Source: Bacilli bacterium (GTDB lineage Bacteria; Bacillota_I; Bacilli_A; RFN20; CAG-826). From it: DNA of 42,200 bases. Shown in pieces: positions 17,549 through 25,914 of the stretch (positions are counted from its first letter, which is position 1; each line of letters opens with the position of its first letter). The notes beneath the pieces are model-generated. The model did no database searches and was not told the origin of the DNA. It was given only the letters and a program-made list of their open reading frames with translations. The stretch is taken from positions 1 to 42,200 of the forward strand of contig JAGAYY010000061.1 in the NCBI GenBank assembly GCA_017940265.1, in the 5' to 3' direction. The position numbers and the translations under genes are program-made.

Positions 17549-18435
17549 TATTTAAACCCAAAAATCCTCGAGATGAGCGGTTTCTTTTCTTTTAGGAGTT
17601 CTGGATGTTTACTTATTTCTAATAAGTCATCATAGAATTCATCCGCTCCTTTATAACGGTCGCCTAAGCGTTTTCTTGTCGCATTAGCGATAATCTTTTC
17701 AATTTCTTTAGGGCAGTTTGGTACATATTTTTTCACAGGAGGGAATTTCTCCTTAACGTGCGCGACTGCGACATTAACTGGGGTGTCTTTATCAAATGGA
17801 ACATGACCAGTTAATAATTCATAGAAGGTGACCCCAGCGGCATAGATATCTGATTGAATAGAGGCTGGCTTGCCCTGAGATATTTCAGGGGCTAAGTAAT
17901 GGACAGAGCCCACGATTTCACTAGTTTTTGTAAAACTATCATCCACTCCACCCGCTTGAGCAATACCAAAGTCACCTAATTTAATCGTGCCATCAGGCAT
18001 AACATAGATGTTTTGTGGTTTGATATCACGGTGAATGATGTTATGTTGATGGGCATAAAAAAGAGCAGATGTTAGTTGCAACATATAACTAACCGCTTCA
18101 GCGATTGGAATAGATGTTCTAAAATCGAGCATATCTTTCATGCTTTGACCGCGTACATACTCGTTAGCGATATATGGACGACCTTCAATTGTGCCATGGT
18201 TAAAAACCTTAATAATATTAGGGTGATTTAAACTTGAGGCAATTGTGGCCTCGTTTTGGAAACGACGAAGATTGATGGGATTTTTCATCACGTCTTCCCT
18301 AATCATCTTAATGGCAACTTTACGTTTATTAATAATGTCAGTGGCTTCATAGACTTCCGCCATACCACCATGACCAATTCTTGCTTCGATACGATAGCGC
18401 CCGTCAACGAGGGCGCCAATTTTAATTGTACTCAT
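17548..18435 (-). CDS. prkC: Serine/threonine protein kinase, PrkC-like, kinase domain only
   Basis: 295 residues. All Hanks-kinase elements are present: GHGGMAEVYEA, AIK (Lys43), Glu62, HRDIKPQN (135-142), DFG (155-157) and SDIYAAGVTFYELLTG. Typical PrkC/StkP kinases add a transmembrane helix and several extracellular PASTA repeats; here the protein ends about 30 residues after the kinase fold with no hydrophobic segment. It is therefore soluble and cannot sense muropeptides by PASTA. The ATG at 18435 is chosen over a TTG at 18453, because GGGAGG lies in between and the ATG overlaps the prpC stop (TAATG). The gene pair prpC-prkC fits a kinase/phosphatase switch. Confidence 0.93.
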   Translation of the reverse strand: MSTIKIGALVDGRYRIEARIGHGGMAEVYEATDIINKRKVAIKMIREDVMKNPINLRRFQNEATIASSLNHPNIIKVFNHGTIEGRPYIANEYVRGQSMKDMLDFRTSIPIAEAVSYMLQLTSALFYAHQHNIIHRDIKPQNIYVMPDGTIKLGDFGIAQAGGVDDSFTKTSEIVGSVHYLAPEISQGKPASIQSDIYAAGVTFYELLTGHVPFDKDTPVNVAVAHVKEKFPPVKKYVPNCPKEIEKIIANATRKRLGDRYKGADEFYDDLLEISKHPELLKEKKPLISRIFGFK

Positions 18436-19190
18436 TATTCTTGTGCCTCCCAAATGACCACGGCGATATTGTCACTACCACCATTTTTATTGCCGATAGC
18501 AATAAGTTCGTCGACTTTCTGTTCGACTGTGTCTTCGCCTTTTAAAACTGAGGCGATGTCATTAGTAGGCACATTGTTATATAAACCATCACTACATAAA
18601 AGCACTGTTTCACCCATGTATGGGAATGATTTAACATCCACACTTGCGCTTGGATAGACACCAAGAGCATTCATGAGTACGTGTCTTTTTGGATGGGTTA
18701 AAGCTTCTTCTTGATTGATTTGTCCGGTTCTCAATAAGTAGCCAACATATGTTTGGTCTTCCGACATTTGTGTGAATTCACGTCTGTTTCTTAAGAAGTA
18801 GCAACGAGAATCACCAACATGGCCTAAGATAGCAGTATCTTTGATGATGAGTAATAAGGTAATTGTGGTACCCATACCATGATAAGACTTGTTACTTTGT
18901 GATTGTTCATAGATGGATTTATTAGCCTCACGGATAACTTGACCAACCCAGAGTTTTGCAAAGTAACGGTTTAGGAAGCCTTTACGGCTTTTAAATGATG
19001 TCGTAATTGTATTAATCGCTAGAGATGAGGCTAAATCACCTTTATTTTGACCACCCATACCATCACAAACAACGAGTAAAACATTACCCGAAGCATTGAT
19101 CATAGCAGCAGCTTGATCCTCATTACTTAAGCGGATTTTTCCAATGTCAGTTTTATATGAGAAGCGACCAGATAGATAACGACTATTCAT
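18435..19190 (-). CDS. prpC: PP2C-type serine/threonine phosphatase
   Basis: 251 residues. Metal-binding motifs are in order: DIGKIRLSNEDQ, VCDGMGGQNKGDLAS (Asp43), LGHVGDSRCYF, LLCSDGLYNNV and GGSDNIAVV. It reverses phosphorylation by the kinase encoded directly downstream. Its start overlaps the rlmN 3' end by eight bases. Confidence 0.96.
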   Translation of the reverse strand: MNSRYLSGRFSYKTDIGKIRLSNEDQAAAMINASGNVLLVVCDGMGGQNKGDLASSLAINTITTSFKSRKGFLNRYFAKLWVGQVIREANKSIYEQSQSNKSYHGMGTTITLLLIIKDTAILGHVGDSRCYFLRNRREFTQMSEDQTYVGYLLRTGQINQEEALTHPKRHVLMNALGVYPSASVDVKSFPYMGETVLLCSDGLYNNVPTNDIASVLKGEDTVEQKVDELIAIGNKNGGSDNIAVVIWEAQE

Positions 19191-20238
19191 CTCTGTTCTC
19201 CTCCTCTACTTTGGCTTTTAATTGACCGCATGCAGCGTCAATATCACTACCAAATTCTTTTCTAATTGTGGCGGTAACTCCACCTTTCATTAAATAATCT
19301 AAGAAAGCGTGGACACGGTTACCACTGGAACGATGGAATTCTGGGAATTTATTTGTCTCATTATATAGGATGAGATTAACATAGCCCATTGTTCCTTTAA
19401 TTAATTTAATTAACTGTTGAGCGTGCTCTTTAGTGTCATTAATACCTTCTAAAAGAAGATATTCATAAGTCACTCTACGCTTTGTTTCTTTTTCATAATA
19501 CCGCACCGCTTCCATAACTTTATCCAAAGGATAAGCACGGTTAATTTTCATAAGCCTACTTCTTAGCTCATCATTAGGTGCGTGTAATGAGATGGCTAAG
19601 TTAGTTTGTAGGTGTTCATCAGCGTACTTGTAGATATTTTCCACAATACCACATGTTGAGATGGTGATATGTCTAGCGCCTATAGCTAAACCTTTTGGAT
19701 GATTTAAGATTCTGATGAAATCTAAAACGTTATCGTAATTATCAAATGGTTCACCAGTTCCCATGACTACGACATGGGTCACATGTTGACCTTTGTTTTC
19801 TTCTTTGAGAAGTTTATTGATAAGTAAGACTTGTCCCATCATTTCTTCTGGGGCTAAGTTTCTTTGTTTACCTAAGATACCACTAGAGCAGAAAGAACAA
19901 CCCATATTACAACCCACCTGGCTAGATACGCACACGGCACAGCCATATGAGTAGCGCATTAAAACACATTCGACTTTATAGCCGTCTTTAAGTTCCACGA
20001 GCAATTTGATTGTGCCGTCTTTACTCACCTGTTTAGTGTAAACAGTTGGTAAGTCTAAGCAGTATTTTTCTTTTAAAACTTCACGGAATGATTTAGAAAT
20101 GTCGCTCATCTCATCAAAGGATTCCGCTTTCTTTTCATAAATCCATGAGTAAAGTTGCGTGGCGCGGTAAGGTTTTTGTCCTTCCTCCTCCATCAGCTTG
20201 ATGAGTTTATTCATTTCTAATCCGTAAAGATTAATCAT
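19183..20238 (-). CDS. rlmN: 23S rRNA (adenine2503-C2)-methyltransferase
   Basis: 351 residues. The radical-SAM cluster motif CNMGCSFC (Cys110, 114, 117) is intact, and a conserved C-terminal Cys is found in IDAACGQL. GTGEPFDNYDNV and the helical N-terminus (KPYRATQLYSWIYEK) match RlmN. It methylates A2503 of 23S rRNA and, in many bacteria, A37 of some tRNAs. It overlaps the upstream rsmB-like gene by eight bases. Confidence 0.97.
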   Translation of the reverse strand: MINLYGLEMNKLIKLMEEEGQKPYRATQLYSWIYEKKAESFDEMSDISKSFREVLKEKYCLDLPTVYTKQVSKDGTIKLLVELKDGYKVECVLMRYSYGCAVCVSSQVGCNMGCSFCSSGILGKQRNLAPEEMMGQVLLINKLLKEENKGQHVTHVVVMGTGEPFDNYDNVLDFIRILNHPKGLAIGARHITISTCGIVENIYKYADEHLQTNLAISLHAPNDELRSRLMKINRAYPLDKVMEAVRYYEKETKRRVTYEYLLLEGINDTKEHAQQLIKLIKGTMGYVNLILYNETNKFPEFHRSSGNRVHAFLDYLMKGGVTATIRKEFGSDIDAACGQLKAKVEEENRDE

Positions 20239-21490
20239 TCTTTTTGGCCTTTTTTAATGCTGCAAAATAATAGGAACCACCATATTTCTTATATGGGAAA
20301 TATAGTTTATCTCTCACTAATGTGAAGTTTTCATTATTAGCGAGGAATTCATTGATAATGTTGATACTTTCTTTCTTTGAAAGAGTGTCCACTAAGTAGA
20401 GGAGATAACCATCTTCTTCCACTTGTTCAGCGGCTTCTTTTAAAGCAAGTTTTTGATTAGCGATTAATTCATCGAGTTTGTTGAAATCAAATCTTAAGAA
20501 ATAATCTGGTAAGAGCTGTAAGAGATTGAATCTAGAACTATCAGGCATGACTACGAATGTGTGCACAGGTTTAGATAAGCATGTGATAATCGCAGATGCT
20601 TGCGCTTCATAGACATTAACGCCTCTTACTTGGTTCTTATTTAAGAAATTTCTAGCGTTAGAAGCGGTCGCTAAATTACCAGCGATGAATTCCACACCAC
20701 TGACGTTTTCTTTTCTAGAAAGAAGGTCGATGAGTAAGTCATTTGGATATTCGGTATAGATGGCTAAGCCTCTTAATAGATCCACATCACCTTCATCTAA
20801 CATTTCTTTGAACGCTAATGCGTATGGAGTGGCAAGGGCTTTTTCACTAGCTTCATGGTTTTTAAATTTACCTTCACCTTTAAATAAAGCCATGCCGTTA
20901 ACGCCTTCAATTCTTTCGAATTCAGGATATTTATTGAAGAATTCTTCATCTTCAATCTTCTTGTTATCAATTCTTAAAACAACTGGAGCAGGTTTGCTAT
21001 TAGCCTTTAAGGCTTTAGAAACCGCAATATGACCGAACTGTTTGCTCCACATCTTAATGATGTCCACAGGTGTGTTATAGCGGTAGCTAAGGAATTCAAA
21101 AGAACCAACTTCAATGTTTTCTGGAACAAGTTTCTTCTCCACGAGATATGGTTCAATGAAGTCTTGAACTTTGACATCTTCATCTTTGAGATATTGTTGC
21201 GCTTCTTTATTGCAGTCCTCTTGATCAAGTTTCTTAATGAATAAGGCATTGCTAAAAGCAATCATTAAGGCAATCACACCCACACTATCTAAGGCAGGAT
21301 ATTGTTTACTTATCACATTGGATAAGACCAGATAATGGCGAAGTACACATCCGACCATCGCGGATATATTCGCTTTATCCTCCTTAGAAACTTCGTTCTT
21401 TTTGAAAGCTTGCTTTAATGCAAGAGAAAACGGTGTGTTTTCATTAATGATTCTGTTTAGGATGTCCCTAGCTAAAACTTGTGGAGTCAT
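20231..21490 (-). CDS. RsmB/NOP2-family protein lacking the catalytic cysteines
   Basis: 419 residues with an N-terminal NusB-like helical region (about 1-120) and a C-terminal methyltransferase-like region. Place in the operon, directly before rlmN, and length match rsmB (16S m5C967 methyltransferase). However, the active site is not conserved. The motif IV position reads MPDSS (315-319) instead of a DAPCSG-type sequence. The motif VI position reads LLYLVDTLS (362-370) instead of a YSTCS-type one. The glycine-rich SAM loop is not recognisable near 241-268. The only cysteines are 48, 93 and 304. The frame is intact and the gene is coupled to rlmN, so it is probably expressed, perhaps as an RNA-binding factor without methylation. 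Confidence 0.75.
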   Translation of the reverse strand: MTPQVLARDILNRIINENTPFSLALKQAFKKNEVSKEDKANISAMVGCVLRHYLVLSNVISKQYPALDSVGVIALMIAFSNALFIKKLDQEDCNKEAQQYLKDEDVKVQDFIEPYLVEKKLVPENIEVGSFEFLSYRYNTPVDIIKMWSKQFGHIAVSKALKANSKPAPVVLRIDNKKIEDEEFFNKYPEFERIEGVNGMALFKGEGKFKNHEASEKALATPYALAFKEMLDEGDVDLLRGLAIYTEYPNDLLIDLLSRKENVSGVEFIAGNLATASNARNFLNKNQVRGVNVYEAQASAIITCLSKPVHTFVVMPDSSRFNLLQLLPDYFLRFDFNKLDELIANQKLALKEAAEQVEEDGYLLYLVDTLSKKESINIINEFLANNENFTLVRDKLYFPYKKYGGSYYFAALKKAKKND

Positions 21491-21511
21491 ACTGACTTCT
21501 CCTATTGACGT

Positions 21512-21964
21512 TTAGTCCTTGTTGAAATCACGGAAGATATCGCCAGTGAAGATTTCATCCTCACCATCTCCTTCTTCCATATCTTCATAATCCTCATTAG
21601 CAACGTCGACTAAATTATCGCTAGCGATAAAGCGTGGATAACTGTCATTAAATTTGCTGTAGCGATCATCTTGCGAATAATAATAAAATTCAAGAATCTT
21701 ATTAATCGCGACATCGCCGATACTTTCTAAAATTAAATGCGCTGCTTCCTCTTGTAAGACAGCGACTTTCTTTGGAGCGTGGACATGAATGATGATATTC
21801 CAGGAAGTTTGTTCCACTCCGTTATGGAAGACCATGTTTTCTGGAGCCACGAATAAAATTTCGTCTTCGCTTAACTCATAAAGTTTGGCTAAATTTGGAG
21901 TCATTTCACGAGATAAACGACCGACTACAAATTGATCTAAACCGTAAATGGTAATAGTAATCAT
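21512..21964 (-). CDS. Unknown protein, possibly tautomerase-fold (DUF1904-like)
   Basis: 150 residues. The first 100 show an alternating strand/helix pattern (MITITIYGLDQFVVGRLS, then VEQTSWNIIIHVHAP) that recalls the small MIF/tautomerase-like DUF1904 proteins, though the N-terminal catalytic proline is not present. The last 45 residues are acidic and probably disordered. It lies between priA and the rsmB-like gene, where Bacillus has def and fmt; it is neither. An SD GAGG lies about 10 bases upstream, and AT-rich -10-like sequences (TATACT, 21989-21984) lie just before it. Confidence 0.75.
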   Translation of the reverse strand: MITITIYGLDQFVVGRLSREMTPNLAKLYELSEDEILFVAPENMVFHNGVEQTSWNIIIHVHAPKKVAVLQEEAAHLILESIGDVAINKILEFYYYSQDDRYSKFNDSYPRFIASDNLVDVANEDYEDMEEGDGEDEIFTGDIFRDFNKD

Positions 21965-22012
21965 ATAAAATACCTCATGAATTAGTATAATATAACCGCT
22001 ACATTTTTTATA

Positions 22013-24208
22013 CTAAAAATTGTAAGGATCTATATTGATTAATAATTCGTAGGCACTGTTATAGGCAAATAATTCCTGCATTTTAACAAGAATATCATGA
22101 GCTTTTTGAGGGTTTTTAAATTTGATTAAAATGGCTCTAACATGTAAACCCATATCAAATGGAATATATGGAGTGGATGGTCCTAAGATTTGTCCATCAT
22201 CTAAAAATTCATCGTTTAAGAAATCAACAATTCTAATCGTATTTTCGATAACTGTTTCTTCGTTTTTGCCACGTATTGTGACACTCGCAAGATAAGCGTA
22301 TGGAGGATAAAATTGTAGTTTACGCATTTCCATCTCTTTACGATAGAAAAGTTCATAATCTTGTCTAGCGGCAAATGTAATTGCGTAATGGCTTGGTAAA
22401 TATGTTTGAATAATTGCCATGCCTGGCTTTTCTTTCCTACCAGAACGCCCTATTGCTTGGGTGATAAGTTGGAAGGCTCTTTCATTACTACGGTATGATG
22501 GCATAGATAAACCAATATCCGCTAAAACGATGCCAACTAGGGTTACATCTGGGAAATCATGGCCTTTAGCAATCATTTGTGTGCCGATTAAGACATCCGC
22601 TTCTTTCTTTCTAAAAGCTTCTATTACTTCTGGGATTTTACTCTTATTCTTTGCGGAATCACTATCTAATCTTAATGTCCTAGCGCTTGGGAAAAGACGT
22701 TCCACTTCTTCTTGGATCTTCTCTGTACCAAAACCTGTTTTCATTAAATATTTAGAGCCACATTCTGGACATGTTTCTGGTAATGGTTCAACATAGTCAC
22801 AGTGATGACATTTAAGCATATTATCTTTCTTATGGTAGGTTAGTGCAATTCCACATGTTGGACATTTAAAGATATGCCCACAATTACGACATGTAACATG
22901 CGTGGAAAAGCCTCTTCTATTGATAAGTAAGATAGCTTGTTCACCTTTTGCTAAGGTCTTATGAAGTTCATCTCTTAAAGCATGAGAGAATATATAGGAA
23001 TCTCGATCAATATTGTGATAATCGAGCATATTAACGATTTTAGTGGTTGGTAATTTTTGATTATTAATACGCTTTGTTAAATAAAGCATATGATAAACGC
23101 CTTTTTGCCCTCTTGCTCTACTTTCTAAAGAAGGAGTCGCACTAGCAAGGAGTACTTTAGCGTGGTTATATTTTCCACGCATAATAGCCACTTCTCTAGC
23201 GTGATAGAAAGGCAAATTATCTTGTTTATAAGATTCGGTATGTTCTTCATCTAATATGATTAGACCAATATTTTTTAAAGGAGCGAATATTGCGCTTCTA
23301 ACACCAACAACAATCTTACAGTCCCCTTTAGCGATCTTACGATATTCATCATATTTTTCCGCAGGGGTAAGTTCACTATGAAGAATAGCGACATTATTAG
23401 AAAATCTATGGAGGAAATATTCCACCATCATTGGGGTTAAAGATATTTCAGGAACAAGCATTAAAACAGACTTCCCCGCTTTAAGAACTTGTTCAGATAA
23501 ATTGAGATACACTTCGGTTTTACCAGAACCAGTCACACCCTCTAATAGATAGACACTATCATTTGAATTATTGAACTCATCAATGACTTTATTTTGGTCT
23601 TCGCTAAGTTTAGGAGGAGTTTGATATTGATAGTCAGGAACTTTTAACCTGCGTTTTTCCTCTTTAATAATTTGAATTCTATTCTTTTCTAAAAGCTTAT
23701 CAATGATGCTAACCTGCTTAATATCGCGTTTTAAAACACGACCTTCAAGTTTGATAAATCTTAATAATTCAATTTGTTTATTTGTTAGGTCTATTTCACT
23801 ATCATCAATGACTTCTAAATATTGGTCATAAGCAATCTTAGGCGCTTTTAAAGATGACTTCCTTGGAGATAAAGAAGGAGGTAGCATTGATTGAAGAACA
23901 CTTATTTTAGGAACGAGATAATAAGAAGATACTTCATCTAATAAAGAAAGTAATTCTTCATTAAGTAATGGGACATCATCAATGACATCTTTAATCTCAC
24001 TAATGGAGAAGCCTTTTTCTTCTTCATATTGTTCTAAAGATAGATTGGTTTCTGTGACATTTATTACATAACCAATCAAATCACGGTGATTGAATTCTAA
24101 TAGAACTCTAATACCTTTAACTAGCTTCTTGTTGCCTTTATAGCAGTAAGAAAAAGGACGGTTTAACGAACTCTTGGCATATTCAATAAGAACTTCCACT
24201 ATTTGCAT
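22013..24208 (-). CDS. priA: Primosomal protein N' (replication restart helicase)
   Basis: 731 residues. The superfamily 2 helicase core has Walker A GVTGSGKTEVY (about 225-235) and a DEEH box. The zinc-binding region has four CxxC pairs (CRNCG, CPTCG, CHHC, CPECG), as in PriA. It reloads the replisome at stalled forks. It follows gmk after 14 bp; rpoZ and coaBC, which separate gmk and priA in Bacillus subtilis, are missing here. Confidence 0.97.
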   Translation of the reverse strand: MQIVEVLIEYAKSSLNRPFSYCYKGNKKLVKGIRVLLEFNHRDLIGYVINVTETNLSLEQYEEEKGFSISEIKDVIDDVPLLNEELLSLLDEVSSYYLVPKISVLQSMLPPSLSPRKSSLKAPKIAYDQYLEVIDDSEIDLTNKQIELLRFIKLEGRVLKRDIKQVSIIDKLLEKNRIQIIKEEKRRLKVPDYQYQTPPKLSEDQNKVIDEFNNSNDSVYLLEGVTGSGKTEVYLNLSEQVLKAGKSVLMLVPEISLTPMMVEYFLHRFSNNVAILHSELTPAEKYDEYRKIAKGDCKIVVGVRSAIFAPLKNIGLIILDEEHTESYKQDNLPFYHAREVAIMRGKYNHAKVLLASATPSLESRARGQKGVYHMLYLTKRINNQKLPTTKIVNMLDYHNIDRDSYIFSHALRDELHKTLAKGEQAILLINRRGFSTHVTCRNCGHIFKCPTCGIALTYHKKDNMLKCHHCDYVEPLPETCPECGSKYLMKTGFGTEKIQEEVERLFPSARTLRLDSDSAKNKSKIPEVIEAFRKKEADVLIGTQMIAKGHDFPDVTLVGIVLADIGLSMPSYRSNERAFQLITQAIGRSGRKEKPGMAIIQTYLPSHYAITFAARQDYELFYRKEMEMRKLQFYPPYAYLASVTIRGKNEETVIENTIRIVDFLNDEFLDDGQILGPSTPYIPFDMGLHVRAILIKFKNPQKAHDILVKMQELFAYNSAYELLINIDPYNF

Positions 24209-24222
24209 GTTCTACCGTCTCT

Positions 24223-24795
24223 TTAGTCTTTATTAAATTCCTTAAGGATTTTTATGATTTCATCACCAGCGCGATTAATACGATCGTTCATCACAACGAA
24301 ATCATAATTCTTAGCTTTTGCCATTTCCGCTTCAGCTTTAGCAAGGCGCTTTTGGATGACTTCTTCAGTCTCAGATTTTCTCTTTCTAATACGTGCTTCA
24401 AGTTGTTTCATTGATGGCGGTTTCAAATAGAAGGAAACGACTCTATCATCTTTAACCTTCGAAAGCACTTGTTCCGCACCATTGATTTCAATCTCAAGCA
24501 AAACATTTTTACCTTGATTACGGAGATCTTCAACAATGCTTCTTGGAGTGCCATAACGGTTACCAACGAACTCCGCCCATTCAAGGAAATTATCGTTATC
24601 AATATTCCTTTGAAATTCTTCTTTACTAACAAAGTAATATTCCACACCATTGGTCTCTGTGGCCCTTGGTTCTCTGGTGGTCATTGAAACGGAAAATACC
24701 ATCGGGAATAACTCACGATTCATAATGTATTTTCTAACAGTGCCTTTACCGACACCTGATGGACCACTAAGAATAATTAATAACCCTTTTTTCAT
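24223..24795 (-). CDS. gmk: Guanylate kinase
   Basis: 190 residues. The P-loop is GPSGVGKGT (11-19), followed by the GMP-binding TTREPRATETNGVEYYFV and the lid RIRKRKSETEEVI. It phosphorylates GMP to GDP. It is the first gene of the leftward gmk-priA-rlmN-prkC-rpe run and has its own promoter (24806-24834). Confidence 0.97.
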   Translation of the reverse strand: MKKGLLIILSGPSGVGKGTVRKYIMNRELFPMVFSVSMTTREPRATETNGVEYYFVSKEEFQRNIDNDNFLEWAEFVGNRYGTPRSIVEDLRNQGKNVLLEIEINGAEQVLSKVKDDRVVSFYLKPPSMKQLEARIRKRKSETEEVIQKRLAKAEAEMAKAKNYDFVVMNDRINRAGDEIIKILKEFNKD

Positions 24796-24805
24796 AATCC
24801 TAGGT

Positions 24806-24834
24806 ATTTTATCTTACTTTCTTTTGTATGGCAA
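24806..24834 (-). promoter_or_regulatory. Sigma-A type promoter of the gmk run
   Basis: On the minus strand TTGCCA (24834-24829) and TAAAAT (24811-24806) are separated by exactly 17 bp. The expected start is just before the gmk ATG (24795), leaving a very short leader; the SD-like AGGA lies at about 24800-24803. The remaining 150 bp to the next gene hold no gene that I can see. Confidence 0.6.
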
Positions 24835-24986
24835 TAATTCATTGTTTTTTAAACAAAGTTTAATCAAAATGCGTATAAGACACCGTGCAATATCACCAAT
24901 AATAAAATACTACTTTAAGAATCACTTAAATATCACAACGATCAATTTAGGCATGAACAATTATCGAAACCTTGCCAATATGCTAA

Positions 24987-25913
24987 TTATAATATAACAA
25001 TCTGAGGAAAAAGAATTGTATCTTTTTCGTGAAAATATGTTTTAAACAGCAATTGGTAATCTACTATTTGATTAGTATTTCTATCATACGTCAAAATAAA
25101 GCAGTCACCGTATCCCAAGAATCTAGAACTTCCATAATGAACAATGCTTGTTAATCCTTCATCGAATGATAGACACCATTCGGGAGCAAAACCATATTTT
25201 TTGATTAATTTCAGTTTCTCGCTCTCTAAGATATTTAAATCAAAAGAATGCGTCACTTGACCATATTCATATGTAACTACATCTTTTTTATACTTGCACT
25301 TTTCCTTAGAAATATGAAGATTTTTTAAGTAATTGTCAAAAACTGATAAGTTAATTCTATCATCCGAATTATTAATCTCAACTAGTTCATTATTTACAAA
25401 ATTATAATCGAAATATCTGTCATCTATTCTAAAATATCCTTTTTTATCAAAGCCAAAAGCAGAATCAAAAGAATGCATATTTCTTTCAGATTCTCCGATT
25501 ATTTTAATTCTTTCGATAAACGATATATCGAAATCTGTTTTATATATAGTAAGTCTAGTCTTCTTTTGATTATTCATTTTTTCTTCGACACAAAAATAAA
25601 AATAATTTCCAACATAAAGGAGACTATTGTGAAATGACACACTATATACATTTTTATCATTTTGATATACAGCCTTTGCTAAATCATAATTGAAATCAAT
25701 CTCTTTATCTTCTATTTCTATTAATTTAGTATCTTTTTTGAATGACATATATTTTTTACTTTGACACCACAAAAAATCATTTTTGATTTGCTCAGATGTT
25801 TTTCTATAGTCAGCATCAATAACATAGCAAATGACAGGGACTGATAAAAATATTAATGATACCATTATGCCTATCGTGATAAAAATTCTAGTGATACGAT
25901 GCTTTTTTTTCAT
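24987..25913 (-). CDS. Membrane-anchored unknown protein, partner of the RHS gene
   Basis: 308 residues, no recognised family. A short basic start (MKKKHRITR) and one hydrophobic helix (about 10-33) suggest an N-terminal anchor with about 275 residues outside the membrane; no lipobox cysteine is seen. The rest is rich in charged and aromatic residues with no clear motif. It begins one base after the RHS stop, so it is co-expressed with it. Base composition is visibly poorer in GC than the core genes (13 of 60 in the line at 25321, against 24 of 60 at 33301 within atpD). The position directly after an RHS gene fits an immunity or accessory protein, but nothing in the sequence proves that. Confidence 0.78.
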   Translation of the reverse strand: MKKKHRITRIFITIGIMVSLIFLSVPVICYVIDADYRKTSEQIKNDFLWCQSKKYMSFKKDTKLIEIEDKEIDFNYDLAKAVYQNDKNVYSVSFHNSLLYVGNYFYFCVEEKMNNQKKTRLTIYKTDFDISFIERIKIIGESERNMHSFDSAFGFDKKGYFRIDDRYFDYNFVNNELVEINNSDDRINLSVFDNYLKNLHISKEKCKYKKDVVTYEYGQVTHSFDLNILESEKLKLIKKYGFAPEWCLSFDEGLTSIVHYGSSRFLGYGDCFILTYDRNTNQIVDYQLLFKTYFHEKDTILFPQIVIL

Positions 25914-25914
25914 A

